A DNA stretch of 32,049 bases from Desulfarculaceae bacterium (GTDB lineage: Bacteria; Desulfobacterota; Desulfarculia; Desulfarculales; Desulfarculaceae): positions 1 through 32,049 of the forward strand of contig JAMOVV010000131.1 of the NCBI GenBank assembly GCA_027067385.1, written 5' to 3'. Positions 7,321-16,080 of the stretch are shown piece by piece. The translations under genes were made by a program, and so were the position numbers. Within the stretch, counting starts at the first letter, position 1; every line of letters begins with the position of its first letter. A model generated the notes under the pieces. The model saw only the letters and a list, made by a program, of their open reading frames with translations, was not told the DNA's origin and made no database searches.

Positions 7321-8496
7321 ATGCATATTGCCAAGGCGATGATGGTGGCGCTGGTGGTTGCGGTGCTGGGGATAATGCCCGGCACCTCCGCCCTGGCCCA
7401 GACCGGCAACACGGTGCGCATCGTGGCCCTGGGGCAAGCCCCCACCGGGGCCAACCAGGCCCAGGCCCGCGACCAGGCGGTGGACCGCGCCCTGAAGCAG
7501 GCGGTGGGCCGCCTGGCCGCCGAGTTGGTCGACCCGGCCACCCTGCGCACCCGCCTGGGCATCCTGGTCTCCAAGATACTGGCCACCGCCCCCCAGTTCG
7601 TCACCTCCTACGACCTCACCGCCTCGGTACAGCACCAAGACCACACCCTGGTGCTGGTCACCGCCCAGGTAGACAAGCAGGCCCTGCTCAAGGCCCTGGA
7701 CGCCGCCGGCCTGCGCCTGCCGGCCGGAGGGCTGCCGGTAACCCTGGTGCTGGTGGCCGAGGAGACCGGCCCCGGCCGCCCGGCCTCTTTCTGGTGGTCC
7801 GGGGTGAGCAAGTCCCCGGCCATACCGCAGGCCATCGCCACGGTGCTCTCATCCTTGGGGGTCAAGACGGTGGACCCGGCCACCCTGGTGAGCCAGGTGC
7901 CCGAATCGGCCCGCCGGCAGGCGCTCAACGAGGAGCAGGCCCTTAAGCTGGCCCGCCTGGCCGGGGCCGGCCTGGTCATCATGGGCCGGGTGCGCACCTA
8001 TCCCGTGATCACCCCCCAGGGGACCCAGGCCGGACCGGTGGCCCAGCTCATGGCCATCGACGTGGCCAAGGGAGCGGTGATCACCGTGGTGGAGAAAGAT
8101 GGCCCCACCTTCAACCAAACCCCGGGCCCCGAGGCCGGGGCCCAGGTGGTCTCGGCCGTGGAAGCGGCGGTGCGCCAGCTATTGGAAAAGGTAGTGGCCA
8201 GCCGGCGGCCGGACGCCCCCACCGATGATAAAACGGTGATCATGGAGGTCAGCGGCGTAAAACGCCTGGCCGACCTGCACCGTTTCGAGGAGGTGCTGGG
8301 CTCTTTGCAGGCCATGGTCCAGAGCGTGCAAAGGGAGTCGGTGGCCCCCGGCGCGGTCACCTTGCGCCTCAGGCTCAAGGTGCCGGCCACCACCCTGGCC
8401 GACCAATTGCTCCTGCAGCAATACGGCAGTTTCCTGGTTAACGTCCTGCAAAGCACCGCCGAGCGCATCAAGGTGGTGCTTATCCCCAAACGGTGA
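7321..8496 (+). CDS. Secreted or periplasmic protein of unknown function
   Basis: Encodes 391 residues from ATG 7321, two bases after the miaA stop. Residues 1-27 form a Sec signal peptide (hydrophobic AMMVALVVAVLGIMPG, then an ALA-type cleavage site in SALAQ). The next 100 residues have the pattern of FlgT-N/LPP20-like domains: repeated short alanines with RDQAVDRALKQAVGRLAAEL, then a strand-rich stretch ending in LVTAQVDKQALLKAL. A second part with LARLAGAGLVIMGRVRTYP resembles the alpha/beta folds of CsgG/LpoB/TolB-N envelope proteins. There is no lipobox cysteine, so it is probably soluble in the periplasm. The domain assignments come from recognition by eye and are tentative. It sits at the end of the mutL-miaA operon. 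Confidence 0.8.
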   Translation: MHIAKAMMVALVVAVLGIMPGTSALAQTGNTVRIVALGQAPTGANQAQARDQAVDRALKQAVGRLAAELVDPATLRTRLGILVSKILATAPQFVTSYDLTASVQHQDHTLVLVTAQVDKQALLKALDAAGLRLPAGGLPVTLVLVAEETGPGRPASFWWSGVSKSPAIPQAIATVLSSLGVKTVDPATLVSQVPESARRQALNEEQALKLARLAGAGLVIMGRVRTYPVITPQGTQAGPVAQLMAIDVAKGAVITVVEKDGPTFNQTPGPEAGAQVVSAVEAAVRQLLEKVVASRRPDAPTDDKTVIMEVSGVKRLADLHRFEEVLGSLQAMVQSVQRESVAPGAVTLRLRLKVPATTLADQLLLQQYGSFLVNVLQSTAERIKVVLIPKR

Positions 8497-8531
8497 ACAG
8501 TTTTAAGCCCCTATCGGGTGCCGCAACCCTC

Positions 8532-8560
8532 TTGACAGGCGCCAAAGCGCCTGGTACACA
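8532..8560 (+). promoter_or_regulatory. Candidate promoter for tRNA-Val
   Basis: A perfect TTGACA at 8532-8537, a 17-base spacer, and TACACA at 8555-8560 (weak -10). The spacer contains a perfect dyad AGGCGC-CAAA-GCGCCT (8537-8552). A second possible -10, TATGAT at 8580-8585, lies nearer the tRNA but without a good -35. A hairpin GGGGCC-ATCA-GGCCCC (8586-8601) lies between the promoter and the tRNA 5' end and could mark the 5' trailer removed by RNase P. Confidence 0.5.
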
Positions 8561-8612
8561 GTGTTTTCTACTGTTCGGTTATGATGGGGCCATCAGGCCC
8601 CGTGTTGAATAC

Positions 8613-8687
8613 AGGCACGTAGCTCAGGGGGAGAGCGCTACCCTGACACGGTAGAGGTCCCGGGTTCAAATCCCGGCGTGCCTACCA
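8613..8687 (+). tRNA. tRNA-Val (anticodon GAC)
   Basis: A complete 75-nt cloverleaf can be drawn. The acceptor is AGGCACG (8613-8619) with CGTGCCT (8677-8683), the D stem GCTC/GAGC (8622-8625, 8633-8636), and the anticodon stem CTACC/GGTAG around loop CTGACAC (8643-8649). The anticodon GAC is at 8645-8647. The T arm is CCGGG-TTCAAAT-CCCGG, followed by discriminator A8684 and an encoded CCA at 8685-8687. It reads GUC and GUU valine codons. It stands alone between the mutL-miaA operon and thrS. Confidence 0.97.
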
Positions 8688-8708
8688 CCGATGAACCCTG
8701 CTGATGCG

Positions 8709-8745
8709 CCCCGGGCGCGGGGGGTGAAGTCCGCCCCGCGTGGGG
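8709..8745 (+). promoter_or_regulatory. Mutually exclusive stem-loops in the thrS leader
   Basis: Three overlapping pairings are possible: CCCC 8709-8712 with GGGG 8719-8722; CGCGGGG 8716-8722 with CCCCGCG 8734-8740 (perfect 7 bp); and CCCC 8734-8737 with GGGG 8742-8745. The middle stem excludes both outer ones. This is the layout of a switchable leader, but there is no T-tract, so any control would act on translation or processing. E. coli ThrRS represses its own mRNA through leader hairpins. Similarity in mechanism here is inference. Confidence 0.35.
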
Positions 8746-8782
8746 TGTGTTGTAGTATTGCGTATTGCTCCGGGAGCTTGCA

Positions 8783-10659
<1,877 letters not shown>

Positions 10660-10669
<10 letters not shown>

Positions 10670-10687
10670 CCACTACGGTTGGCTTGG
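10660..10687 (+). promoter_or_regulatory. Stem-loop spanning the thrS stop codon
   Basis: CCAAGCC (10660-10666) and AACC (10668-10671) pair with GGTT (10677-10680) and GGCTTGG (10681-10687), with a single bulged T and an ACTAC loop. The TAA stop of thrS lies inside the 5' arm. There is no downstream T-run. It may be an mRNA processing or stability element between thrS and infC. Confidence 0.4.
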
Positions 10688-10750
10688 ACGCCGGCTCACT
10701 AAGGCCGGTGGCGGCCCGCTGCCAGCGGCCGCGCGACAGGCTCATTTAAC

Positions 10751-10757
10751 AGGAGGG
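10751..10757 (+). promoter_or_regulatory. Shine-Dalgarno that fixes the infC AUA start
   Basis: AGGAGGG at 10751-10757 is the strongest ribosome-binding site near infC. Eight bases separate AGGAGG from the ATA at 10765-10767, an ideal spacing. It lies 50 bases before the first conventional in-frame start (GTG 10807), too far to serve it. Confidence 0.85.
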
Positions 10758-10764
10758 AAGGGCC

Positions 10765-11277
10765 ATAGCCAAGCAAGAGCGCGTAAGGGTCAACGCTAAC
10801 ATCAGGGTGCCGGTGGTGCGACTCATCAGCGAGGACGGAGAACAACTGGGCATAGTGCCCATCGAACAGGCCAGGGCCCACGCCGAAGAGGCCGCCCTGG
10901 ACCTGGTGGAGGTGGCACCCAACTCCGATCCTCCCGTCTGCCGGGTGATGGACTACGGCAAGTTCAAATACCAGCAGGCCAAAAAGGCCCAAGAGGCCAA
11001 GAAGAAGCAGTCGCAGACCCAGATCAAGGAGATCAAGTTCCGGCCCAAGATCGAGGATCACGACTTCGGCTTCAAGATGAAAAAGATTCTCGGCTTCTTG
11101 GAAGACCACAACCGGGTCAAGGTAACCGTCCGCTTCCGGGGACGCGAAATCGCCTACACCGAACTGGGCTTCCAATTGCTGGAAAGGGTCATAGAGGCCA
11201 TCGGCGACGCGGGCCAGGTAGACCGCCGGCCCATGCGCGAAGGCCGTACCCTGAACATGTATATCGCGCCCAAGTAG
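10765..11277 (+). CDS. infC: Translation initiation factor IF-3, AUA start
   Basis: Encodes 170 residues if translation begins at ATA 10765; E. coli IF-3 has 180 and starts at AUU. IF-3 binds the 30S subunit, prevents premature 50S joining and rejects non-canonical start codons. The N-terminal domain motif RVNANIRVPVVRLI needs the upstream start: beginning at GTG 10807 would delete the conserved first helix/strand. TAA at 10747-10749 closes the frame upstream, and between it and GTG 10807 there is no ATG, GTG or TTG in frame. Later motifs include APNSDPPVCRVMDYGKFKY, EIKFRPKIEDHDF and RFRGREIAYTELG. A rare start codon is the known basis of IF-3 autoregulation in E. coli, and Myxococcus infC also has a non-AUG start. 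Confidence 0.95.
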   Translation: MAKQERVRVNANIRVPVVRLISEDGEQLGIVPIEQARAHAEEAALDLVEVAPNSDPPVCRVMDYGKFKYQQAKKAQEAKKKQSQTQIKEIKFRPKIEDHDFGFKMKKILGFLEDHNRVKVTVRFRGREIAYTELGFQLLERVIEAIGDAGQVDRRPMREGRTLNMYIAPK

Positions 11278-11278
11278 A

Positions 11279-11385
11279 CCGGGCTGATACTGCCCGGAAA
11301 ACCACGCGCCGCCCCAAGCCCACGGCCGGCCGGCGGTGCCCTAATGGTAGTACGCCAGAACATCACGCCCCCGCCGGCAGGGGGC
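11279..11385 (+). promoter_or_regulatory. infC-rpmI leader with two stem-loops, candidate L20 control region
   Basis: Directly after the infC stop, CCGGGC (11279-11284) pairs with GCCCGG (11292-11297) around a 7-base loop. Just before the rpmI Shine-Dalgarno, GCCCCC (11367-11372) pairs with GGGGGC (11380-11385). In E. coli and Bacillus, L20 represses rpmI-rplT by binding an RNA structure in this same interval. Position and structure fit such a role here, but the L20-binding consensus was not demonstrated. Confidence 0.4.
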
Positions 11386-11401
11386 TTAAAAGGAGAAACC
11401 C

Positions 11402-11599
11402 ATGCCCAAGATAAAAACCAACCGAGCGGCGGCCAAGCGCTTTCGTCGCACCGGCGGTGGCAAGCTCCGGCGCAACAAGGCCTACGCCAGCCACATAATG
11501 ACCAGCAAGTCCACCAAGCGCAAACGTAACCTGCGCCAGGCCGCCATTGTGGACAGCACGGAAACCAAACGCATCCGGCGACTTCTGCCCAACGGCTGA
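11402..11599 (+). CDS. rpmI: 50S ribosomal protein L35 (bL35)
   Basis: Encodes 65 residues, the standard length for this small basic large-subunit protein. The N-terminus [20 protein letters not shown] and the [20 protein letters not shown] stretch are diagnostic. AAAAGGAG sits just upstream of ATG 11402. It lies between infC and rplT, the universal order of this operon. Confidence 0.97.
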   Translation: MPKIKTNRAAAKRFRRTGGGKLRRNKAYASHIMTSKSTKRKRNLRQAAIVDSTETKRIRRLLPNG

Positions 11600-11624
11600 A
11601 GCGCCGCCCCAAGGAGAGTGACCA

Positions 11625-11981
11625 ATGCCTAGAGTCAGACGCGGATTCAAGGCCCGGCGGCGGCGCAAAAAAGTGCTCAAAAACGCCAAGGGCTTCGTCG
11701 GCGGACGCCGCAAACTATACCAAATCGCCAAGGAAACCACCGATCGCGGTATGGCCTTCGCCTACCGCGACCGCAAAGTCAAGAAACGCCAGTTTCGCAA
11801 ATTGTGGATCGTGCGCATCAACGCCGCGGTGCGTGAGCACGGGCTGAGCTATTCCCGTTTCATCGACGGCCTGAACAAGGCCCAGGTGGAACTCGACCGC
11901 AAGGTCCTGGCCGACCTGGCCGTCAGCGACCCGGCCGGTTTCGCCGCCGTGGCCAAGCTGGCCAAGGAGGCCATCGCCTAG
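11625..11981 (+). CDS. rplT: 50S ribosomal protein L20 (bL20)
   Basis: Encodes 118 residues, matching the family length. The arginine-rich N-terminal extension ([22 protein letters not shown] in part) threads into 23S rRNA during early assembly. The middle part [19 protein letters not shown] and the [12 protein letters not shown] segment are typical. AAGGAGAG precedes ATG 11625 with good spacing. L20 is also the usual translational repressor of the rpmI-rplT operon. Confidence 0.98.
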   Translation: MPRVRRGFKARRRRKKVLKNAKGFVGGRRKLYQIAKETTDRGMAFAYRDRKVKKRQFRKLWIVRINAAVREHGLSYSRFIDGLNKAQVELDRKVLADLAVSDPAGFAAVAKLAKEAIA

Positions 11982-12013
11982 GTCGGCGAGCCGGGCGAGT
12001 CGGGCGGCGCGCA

Positions 12014-12212
12014 TAAGCAAGGGACGGCGGCGCGATAAAGCAAAAGCCAGCGTGGCAGGTCGGGTGGTGCGAGCCGGGCGGAGCGAGCCGGGCGGAGCGA
12101 GCCGGGCGGAGCGAATAAGCAAGGGCCGGCGTTAAAGCAAAGGCCGGCGTGGCAGGCCGGGCCAAGCGGCAAAGCAAGGGCTGGCGGAGCGATAAAGCAA
12201 AGACCGGCGACG
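12014..12212. repeat. Three imperfect copies of a ~50-base GC-rich repeat
   Basis: Each copy starts with AAGCAAGGG and a CGGCG block, then TAAAGCAAA, and copies 1 and 2 continue with GCCnGCGTGGCAGGnCGGG. Copy 1 is at about 12014-12064, copy 2 at 12116-12161 and copy 3 at 12171-12212, the last diverging after the ACCGGCG block. The A-rich words TAAGCAA/TAAAGCAA stand out against the very GC-rich background. The units are too irregular and too close-packed for CRISPR. They may be a REP/BIME-like or slipped-duplication element. Confidence 0.75.
12071..12112. repeat. Three perfect tandem copies of a 14-mer
   Basis: GAGCCGGGCGGAGC occurs three times without a mismatch at 12071-12084, 12085-12098 and 12099-12112. 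A degenerate relative precedes the first long repeat at 11988-12001. A 14-base period cannot preserve a reading frame, which supports a non-coding repeat that may vary in copy number by slippage. Confidence 0.92.
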
Positions 12213-12305
12213 CGGCCCGGCGGTGTCTGGTCCCGGCCGGTGCTGGCCGGCGGTTCAACGAGGGGGGCGCTTGCGGCCCTCTCGATTCATCTGTAAGGAA
12301 GGGTC

Positions 12306-13310
12306 ATGTTCGCCAAACTTCAAGAGACCCTGGAGGACGCCCTGGCCCAGGTGGCCGAGGCTGCCGACGCCGAAACCTTGTCCCGGTTGCGTTCGCGCTT
12401 CCTGGGGCGCAAGGGCCGCCTCACCAGCCTGCTGCGCCAGACCGGCCAGCTCCCGGCCGACCAGCGCCCCGCCTTTGGCCAGGCCGCCAACCAAGCCAAG
12501 CAACAGGTCGAGGCCGCCCTGGCCCAGGCCAAAGAGCGCCTGGCCGCCGGACCGGCCGCCGACCAGGGCCCCGACGTCACCCTGCCGGGCATCCGCCCCC
12601 GCCGCGGCCGCCTGCACCCGGTCACCCAGGCCATGCGCCTGGTCCTGGACGTCTTCACCCGCCTCGGCTTCGACGTGGTGCAAACCCCCGAGGTGGAGAC
12701 CGACTGGTACTGCTTCGAGGCCCTCAACCTGCCGCCGGACCACCCGGCCCGCGACATGCAGGACACCTTTTACATCAACGACAACGTGGTGCTGCGCACC
12801 CACACCAGCCCGGCTCAAATCCGGGTAATGGAAGCCAACCAGCCGCCCCTGCGCATCGTCTGCCCGGGCAAAGCCTTCCGCCGCGACTCCGACGTCACCC
12901 ACACCCCCATGTTCCACCAGGTGGAAGGACTCATGGTCGGGGCGGACATCGCCTTCGCCGACCTCAAGGGAATCCTCACCACCTTCGTGCACCAGGTCTT
13001 CGGCGACGACGTGCCCCTGCGCTTCCGCCCCAGCTTCTTCCCCTTCACCGAGCCCAGCGCCGAGGTGGATATCGGCTGCGTGGTCTGCCGGGGCCAGGGC
13101 TGCCGGGTCTGCGGCCAAACCGGCTGGCTGGAGATTCTCGGCTCGGGCATGGTCGACCCCAACGTCTTCATCAACGTGGGCTACGACCCCGACGAGGTGA
13201 CCGGCTTCGCCTTTGGCATGGGGGTGGAGCGCATCGCCATGCTCCTGTGGGGCATCGATGACCTGAGGTTGTTCTTCCAAAACGACCTTCGTTTCCTGCG
13301 TCAGTTTTAA
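12306..13310 (+). CDS. pheS: Phenylalanyl-tRNA synthetase alpha subunit
   Basis: Encodes 334 residues. This subunit holds the class II catalytic core of the alpha2-beta2 enzyme that charges tRNA-Phe. An N-terminal coiled-coil region (residues 1-85) carries [14 protein letters not shown]. Motif 2 is near FHQVEGLM, followed by [17 protein letters not shown] and the C-terminal motif 3 in [14 protein letters not shown]. Four cysteines, Cys258, Cys261, Cys266 and Cys269 ([12 protein letters not shown]), form a zinc-ribbon-like knuckle common in non-enteric PheS. ATG 12306 has AAGGAAGG upstream. pheT follows after 14 bases. Confidence 0.97.
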   Translation: MFAKLQETLEDALAQVAEAADAETLSRLRSRFLGRKGRLTSLLRQTGQLPADQRPAFGQAANQAKQQVEAALAQAKERLAAGPAADQGPDVTLPGIRPRRGRLHPVTQAMRLVLDVFTRLGFDVVQTPEVETDWYCFEALNLPPDHPARDMQDTFYINDNVVLRTHTSPAQIRVMEANQPPLRIVCPGKAFRRDSDVTHTPMFHQVEGLMVGADIAFADLKGILTTFVHQVFGDDVPLRFRPSFFPFTEPSAEVDIGCVVCRGQGCRVCGQTGWLEILGSGMVDPNVFINVGYDPDEVTGFAFGMGVERIAMLLWGIDDLRLFFQNDLRFLRQF

Positions 13311-13324
13311 CCGAGAGGCCTGTC

Positions 13325-15739
13325 GTGCTGGTACCCCTGAAATGGTTGGGCGAATTTGTTGATCACGGGCTGAGCGCCGACGAGTTGGCCGCGGCCCTTA
13401 CCATGGGCGGCCTGGAGGTGGAGGGCGTCATCGAGCGCCACCAGGGCCTGGACCAGGTGGTGGTGGCCCGGGTGCTCAAGGTGGAGCCCCATCCCAACGC
13501 CGACCGCCTCAGCCTGGTCACCGTGGACGCCGGCGACCAGCCACAGACCGTGGTCTGCGGCGCGCCCAACGCCCGCGTAGACCTGGTCACGGCCCTGGCC
13601 CTGCCCGGGGCCGTGCTGGCCGGCGGCCTCGAGGTGGGCCAGGCCAAAATCCGCGGGGTGGTGAGCCGGGGCATGCTGGCCAGCCCGCGCGAGCTGGGCG
13701 TCAGCGATGACCACAGCGGCATCGCCGAGCTGCCCGCCAGCCTCACCCCCGGTACCCCCATCGTCGAGGCCCTGGGTCTGGAGACCCAGGTGCTGGAGAT
13801 CGGGGTAACCCCCAACCGGGGCGACGCCCTCAGCCTGCTGGGCGTGGCCCGCGACGTGGCCGCCCTCACCGGCCGGCCTCTCACCCTGCCACCCGACCAA
13901 CCGCCCGAGACCGGCGAGCCCATCGATACCCAAGCCGCCGTGGAGATCAAGGCCCCGGAGGCCTGCGGCCGTTACGCCGCCCGCCTGGTGCGCTCGGTCA
14001 CTATCGGACCCTCGCCCCTGTGGATGTGTGACCGGCTCATGGCCTGCGACCTGCGGCCCATCAACAACGTGGTGGACATCACCAACTACATCCTCATGGA
14101 GCTGGGCCAGCCCCTGCACGCCTTTGACTTCAACCGCCTGGCCGGCGGCCGCATCGTGGTGCGCCACGCCACGCCCGGCGAGAAGTTCACCACCTTAGAC
14201 GGCACCGAGCGCCAGTTGAGTGACCAGGCGCTGCTCATCTGCGACTCCCAAAAGCCGGTGGCCCTGGCCGGAGTGATGGGCGGGCTCAACAGCGAGATCG
14301 CAGACGACACCACCGAGGTGCTCATCGAGAGCGCCTTCTTCGATCCCCTTAGCATCCGCCGCACCTCCAAGCGCCTGGGGCTCTCCACCGAGAGCTCCTA
14401 CCGCTTCGAGCGCACCATCGACCAGGACGGCTGCGCCCGGGCGGCCCACCGCGCCGCCCGGCTCATGGCCGAGCTGGCCGGCGGCCAGGTGGCCCCGGGT
14501 GTCATCGACGTCCACCCCCGCCCCTTCAAGCCGGCGAACATCACCTGCTCCACCCGGCGCATCTCGCGCTACCTCGGACTGGAGCTGGACCGCGACCAGA
14601 CCATGGAGCCCCTGGTCCGCTTGGGGCTGACGGTGAGCCCCGGCCAAGACGACGACAGCTTCACGGTCCGGCCACCGGCCTTCCGGCCCGACCTGGAGCG
14701 ACCGGTGGACATCAGCGAGGAAGTGGCCCGCATCTACGGCTTCGACCACATCCCGGTGCGCAGCCCGGTGGCCGAGCTGGCCGCGCCGCCCCGCGCCGCC
14801 GACCAGCGGCTGCGCGGCCGGGTGCGCGACCTCATGGCCGCCCAGGGCTTTGACGAGGCCATCAACTATTCCTTTGCCCACCCGGCCGACGTGGACCACC
14901 TGCGCCTGGCCCCGGACGATCCCCTACGGCGGGTGGTGAGCCTGCTCAACCCGCTGTCAGTGGAGCAATCGGTCCTGCGCACCAGCCTGCTGCCCGGCCT
15001 CCTGGCCGCGGTGCGGCGCAACCTGGGCCACCGGGTGCCCGACGTGGCCCTGTTCGAGGTGGGACGCGTTTTCTGGTCCCGCCCGGACGAGCAGCTTCCG
15101 CGGGAGCCCATGCGCATGGGCGCGGTGACCGCCGGCCTGGCCCAACCAGCCAGTTGGTGGGCCGGCGAACAGCCGGTCTCCCTGGCCCACGCCCGGGGCG
15201 CGGCCGAGTTTTTGCTCGAGGGCCTGGGCCTGGACTCGCTCCAGTTCGCCGCGCCGCAGGACACCCCGCCCTACTTCCAGGCCGGCGCCTGCCTGGCCGT
15301 GGAGTCATCGGGCCGAGCCCTGGGCCGGCTGGGCGAAGTGCACCCCCGGGTGCGGGCGGCCTACGACGTGGACCGGCCGGTCTTCTACCTGGAGATGGAC
15401 CTGGACGCCGTGGGCCAGCTCAGCGGCCGGCCGCCGGTGTTCAAGCCGCTGCCGCGCTTCCCGGGCATCACCCTGGACATGGCCATGGCCGTGGACCAGG
15501 CGGTGCCGGCCGGCCAGGTCATCGCCGCCGCCTGGGACGACGCCCCGGACACCCTGCGCGACGTGAGCCTCTTCGACGTCTACCAGGGCAAGCCGCTGGC
15601 CAAGGACCAAAAATCCCTGGGCCTGCGCTTTACCTACCGCGACGACCAGCGCACCCTCACCGAGCAGGAGGTGCTGCCGGACTTCGAGGCCCGGGTGGCT
15701 ACGCTACTCAAGCGTTTCGGGGGCCAACGACGCGCCTAG
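13325..15739 (+). CDS. pheT: Phenylalanyl-tRNA synthetase beta subunit
   Basis: Encodes 804 residues from GTG 13325 (GAGAGG upstream), the usual length. Domains in order: the N-terminal MLVPLKWLGEFVD strand-helix; an OB-fold tRNA-binding domain around DQVVVARVLKVEPHPNADRL (near residues 40-150); B3/B4 editing region with VTPNRGDALSLLGVARDVA and the NNVVDITNYILMELGQPLHA stretch; B5 near residues 400-475 with RPDLERPVDISEEVARIYG; and a C-terminal FDX-ACB anticodon-binding domain from about residue 710 (FPGITLDMAMAV). It forms the heterotetramer with PheS, encoded immediately upstream. Confidence 0.97.
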   Translation: MLVPLKWLGEFVDHGLSADELAAALTMGGLEVEGVIERHQGLDQVVVARVLKVEPHPNADRLSLVTVDAGDQPQTVVCGAPNARVDLVTALALPGAVLAGGLEVGQAKIRGVVSRGMLASPRELGVSDDHSGIAELPASLTPGTPIVEALGLETQVLEIGVTPNRGDALSLLGVARDVAALTGRPLTLPPDQPPETGEPIDTQAAVEIKAPEACGRYAARLVRSVTIGPSPLWMCDRLMACDLRPINNVVDITNYILMELGQPLHAFDFNRLAGGRIVVRHATPGEKFTTLDGTERQLSDQALLICDSQKPVALAGVMGGLNSEIADDTTEVLIESAFFDPLSIRRTSKRLGLSTESSYRFERTIDQDGCARAAHRAARLMAELAGGQVAPGVIDVHPRPFKPANITCSTRRISRYLGLELDRDQTMEPLVRLGLTVSPGQDDDSFTVRPPAFRPDLERPVDISEEVARIYGFDHIPVRSPVAELAAPPRAADQRLRGRVRDLMAAQGFDEAINYSFAHPADVDHLRLAPDDPLRRVVSLLNPLSVEQSVLRTSLLPGLLAAVRRNLGHRVPDVALFEVGRVFWSRPDEQLPREPMRMGAVTAGLAQPASWWAGEQPVSLAHARGAAEFLLEGLGLDSLQFAAPQDTPPYFQAGACLAVESSGRALGRLGEVHPRVRAAYDVDRPVFYLEMDLDAVGQLSGRPPVFKPLPRFPGITLDMAMAVDQAVPAGQVIAAAWDDAPDTLRDVSLFDVYQGKPLAKDQKSLGLRFTYRDDQRTLTEQEVLPDFEARVATLLKRFGGQRRA

Positions 15740-15756
15740 CCAAAAGGGGAACGGCC

Positions 15757-16080
15757 GTGAAGCATATCCCCGACGACAAGCCCTACTACCGCATCGGCGA
15801 AGTGGCCCGCCTGTTGGGGGTGCCCACCCACGTGCTGCGCTATTGGGAAAGCGAGTTCCCCCAGCTCAAACCGGTACGCGCCCCCAGCGGCCACCGCCTC
15901 TACCACCGCCGCCACATCGCCCTGGCCGCCCATATCCAACGCCTGGTGCGCGACGAGGGACTCACCATCGCCGGGGCCAAGAAACGCCTGGCCGCCCAAG
16001 AGGAAGCGGGGCAGGGCCCGCGGGCCGCGGCCAAGGAACTGGCCGGCGAGCTGCGCGAGATTCTCAAGTTAATCAGTTGA
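15757..16080 (+). CDS. Small MerR-family HTH regulator downstream of pheT
   Basis: Encodes 107 residues from GTG 15757, with AAAAGGGGA immediately upstream, 17 bases after the pheT stop. The N-terminal winged helix-turn-helix reads YRIGEVARLLGVPTHVLRYW, then a wing with SGHRLYHRRHI, and a helical tail of about 40 residues rich in Ala, Glu and Lys. There is no effector-binding domain or metal-binding cysteine. Such short MerR-like proteins commonly follow pheT (often after ihfA) in deltaproteobacteria; ihfA is absent here. Target genes are unknown. Its last eight bases overlap the end of the convergent methyltransferase gene. Confidence 0.9.
   Translation: MKHIPDDKPYYRIGEVARLLGVPTHVLRYWESEFPQLKPVRAPSGHRLYHRRHIALAAHIQRLVRDEGLTIAGAKKRLAAQEEAGQGPRAAAKELAGELREILKLIS

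Larger units (their letters stand above)
11982..12305. other. 324-base gap between rplT and pheS; no gene found
   Basis: No credible coding sequence is present on either strand; the minus-strand open frame here only translates the repeats. The gap holds three copies of a roughly 45-55-base imperfect repeat, three perfect tandem copies of a 14-mer and, at its right end, an imperfect stem-loop (12259-12284, CGAGG... against ...CTCTCG) just before the pheS Shine-Dalgarno AAGGAAGG. No Phe-rich leader peptide of the E. coli pheM type was found. Confidence 0.8.

Noticed and set aside
12012-12215. Repeats between rplT and pheS as a possible CRISPR array
   Set aside because: Units are imperfect and irregularly spaced, the 14-mers are head-to-tail without spacers, and there are no cas genes.
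11923-12258. A 111-residue open frame on the minus strand across the rplT-pheS gap
   Set aside because: Its protein merely translates the tandem repeats, overlaps the end of rplT, and has no ribosome site or plausible fold.
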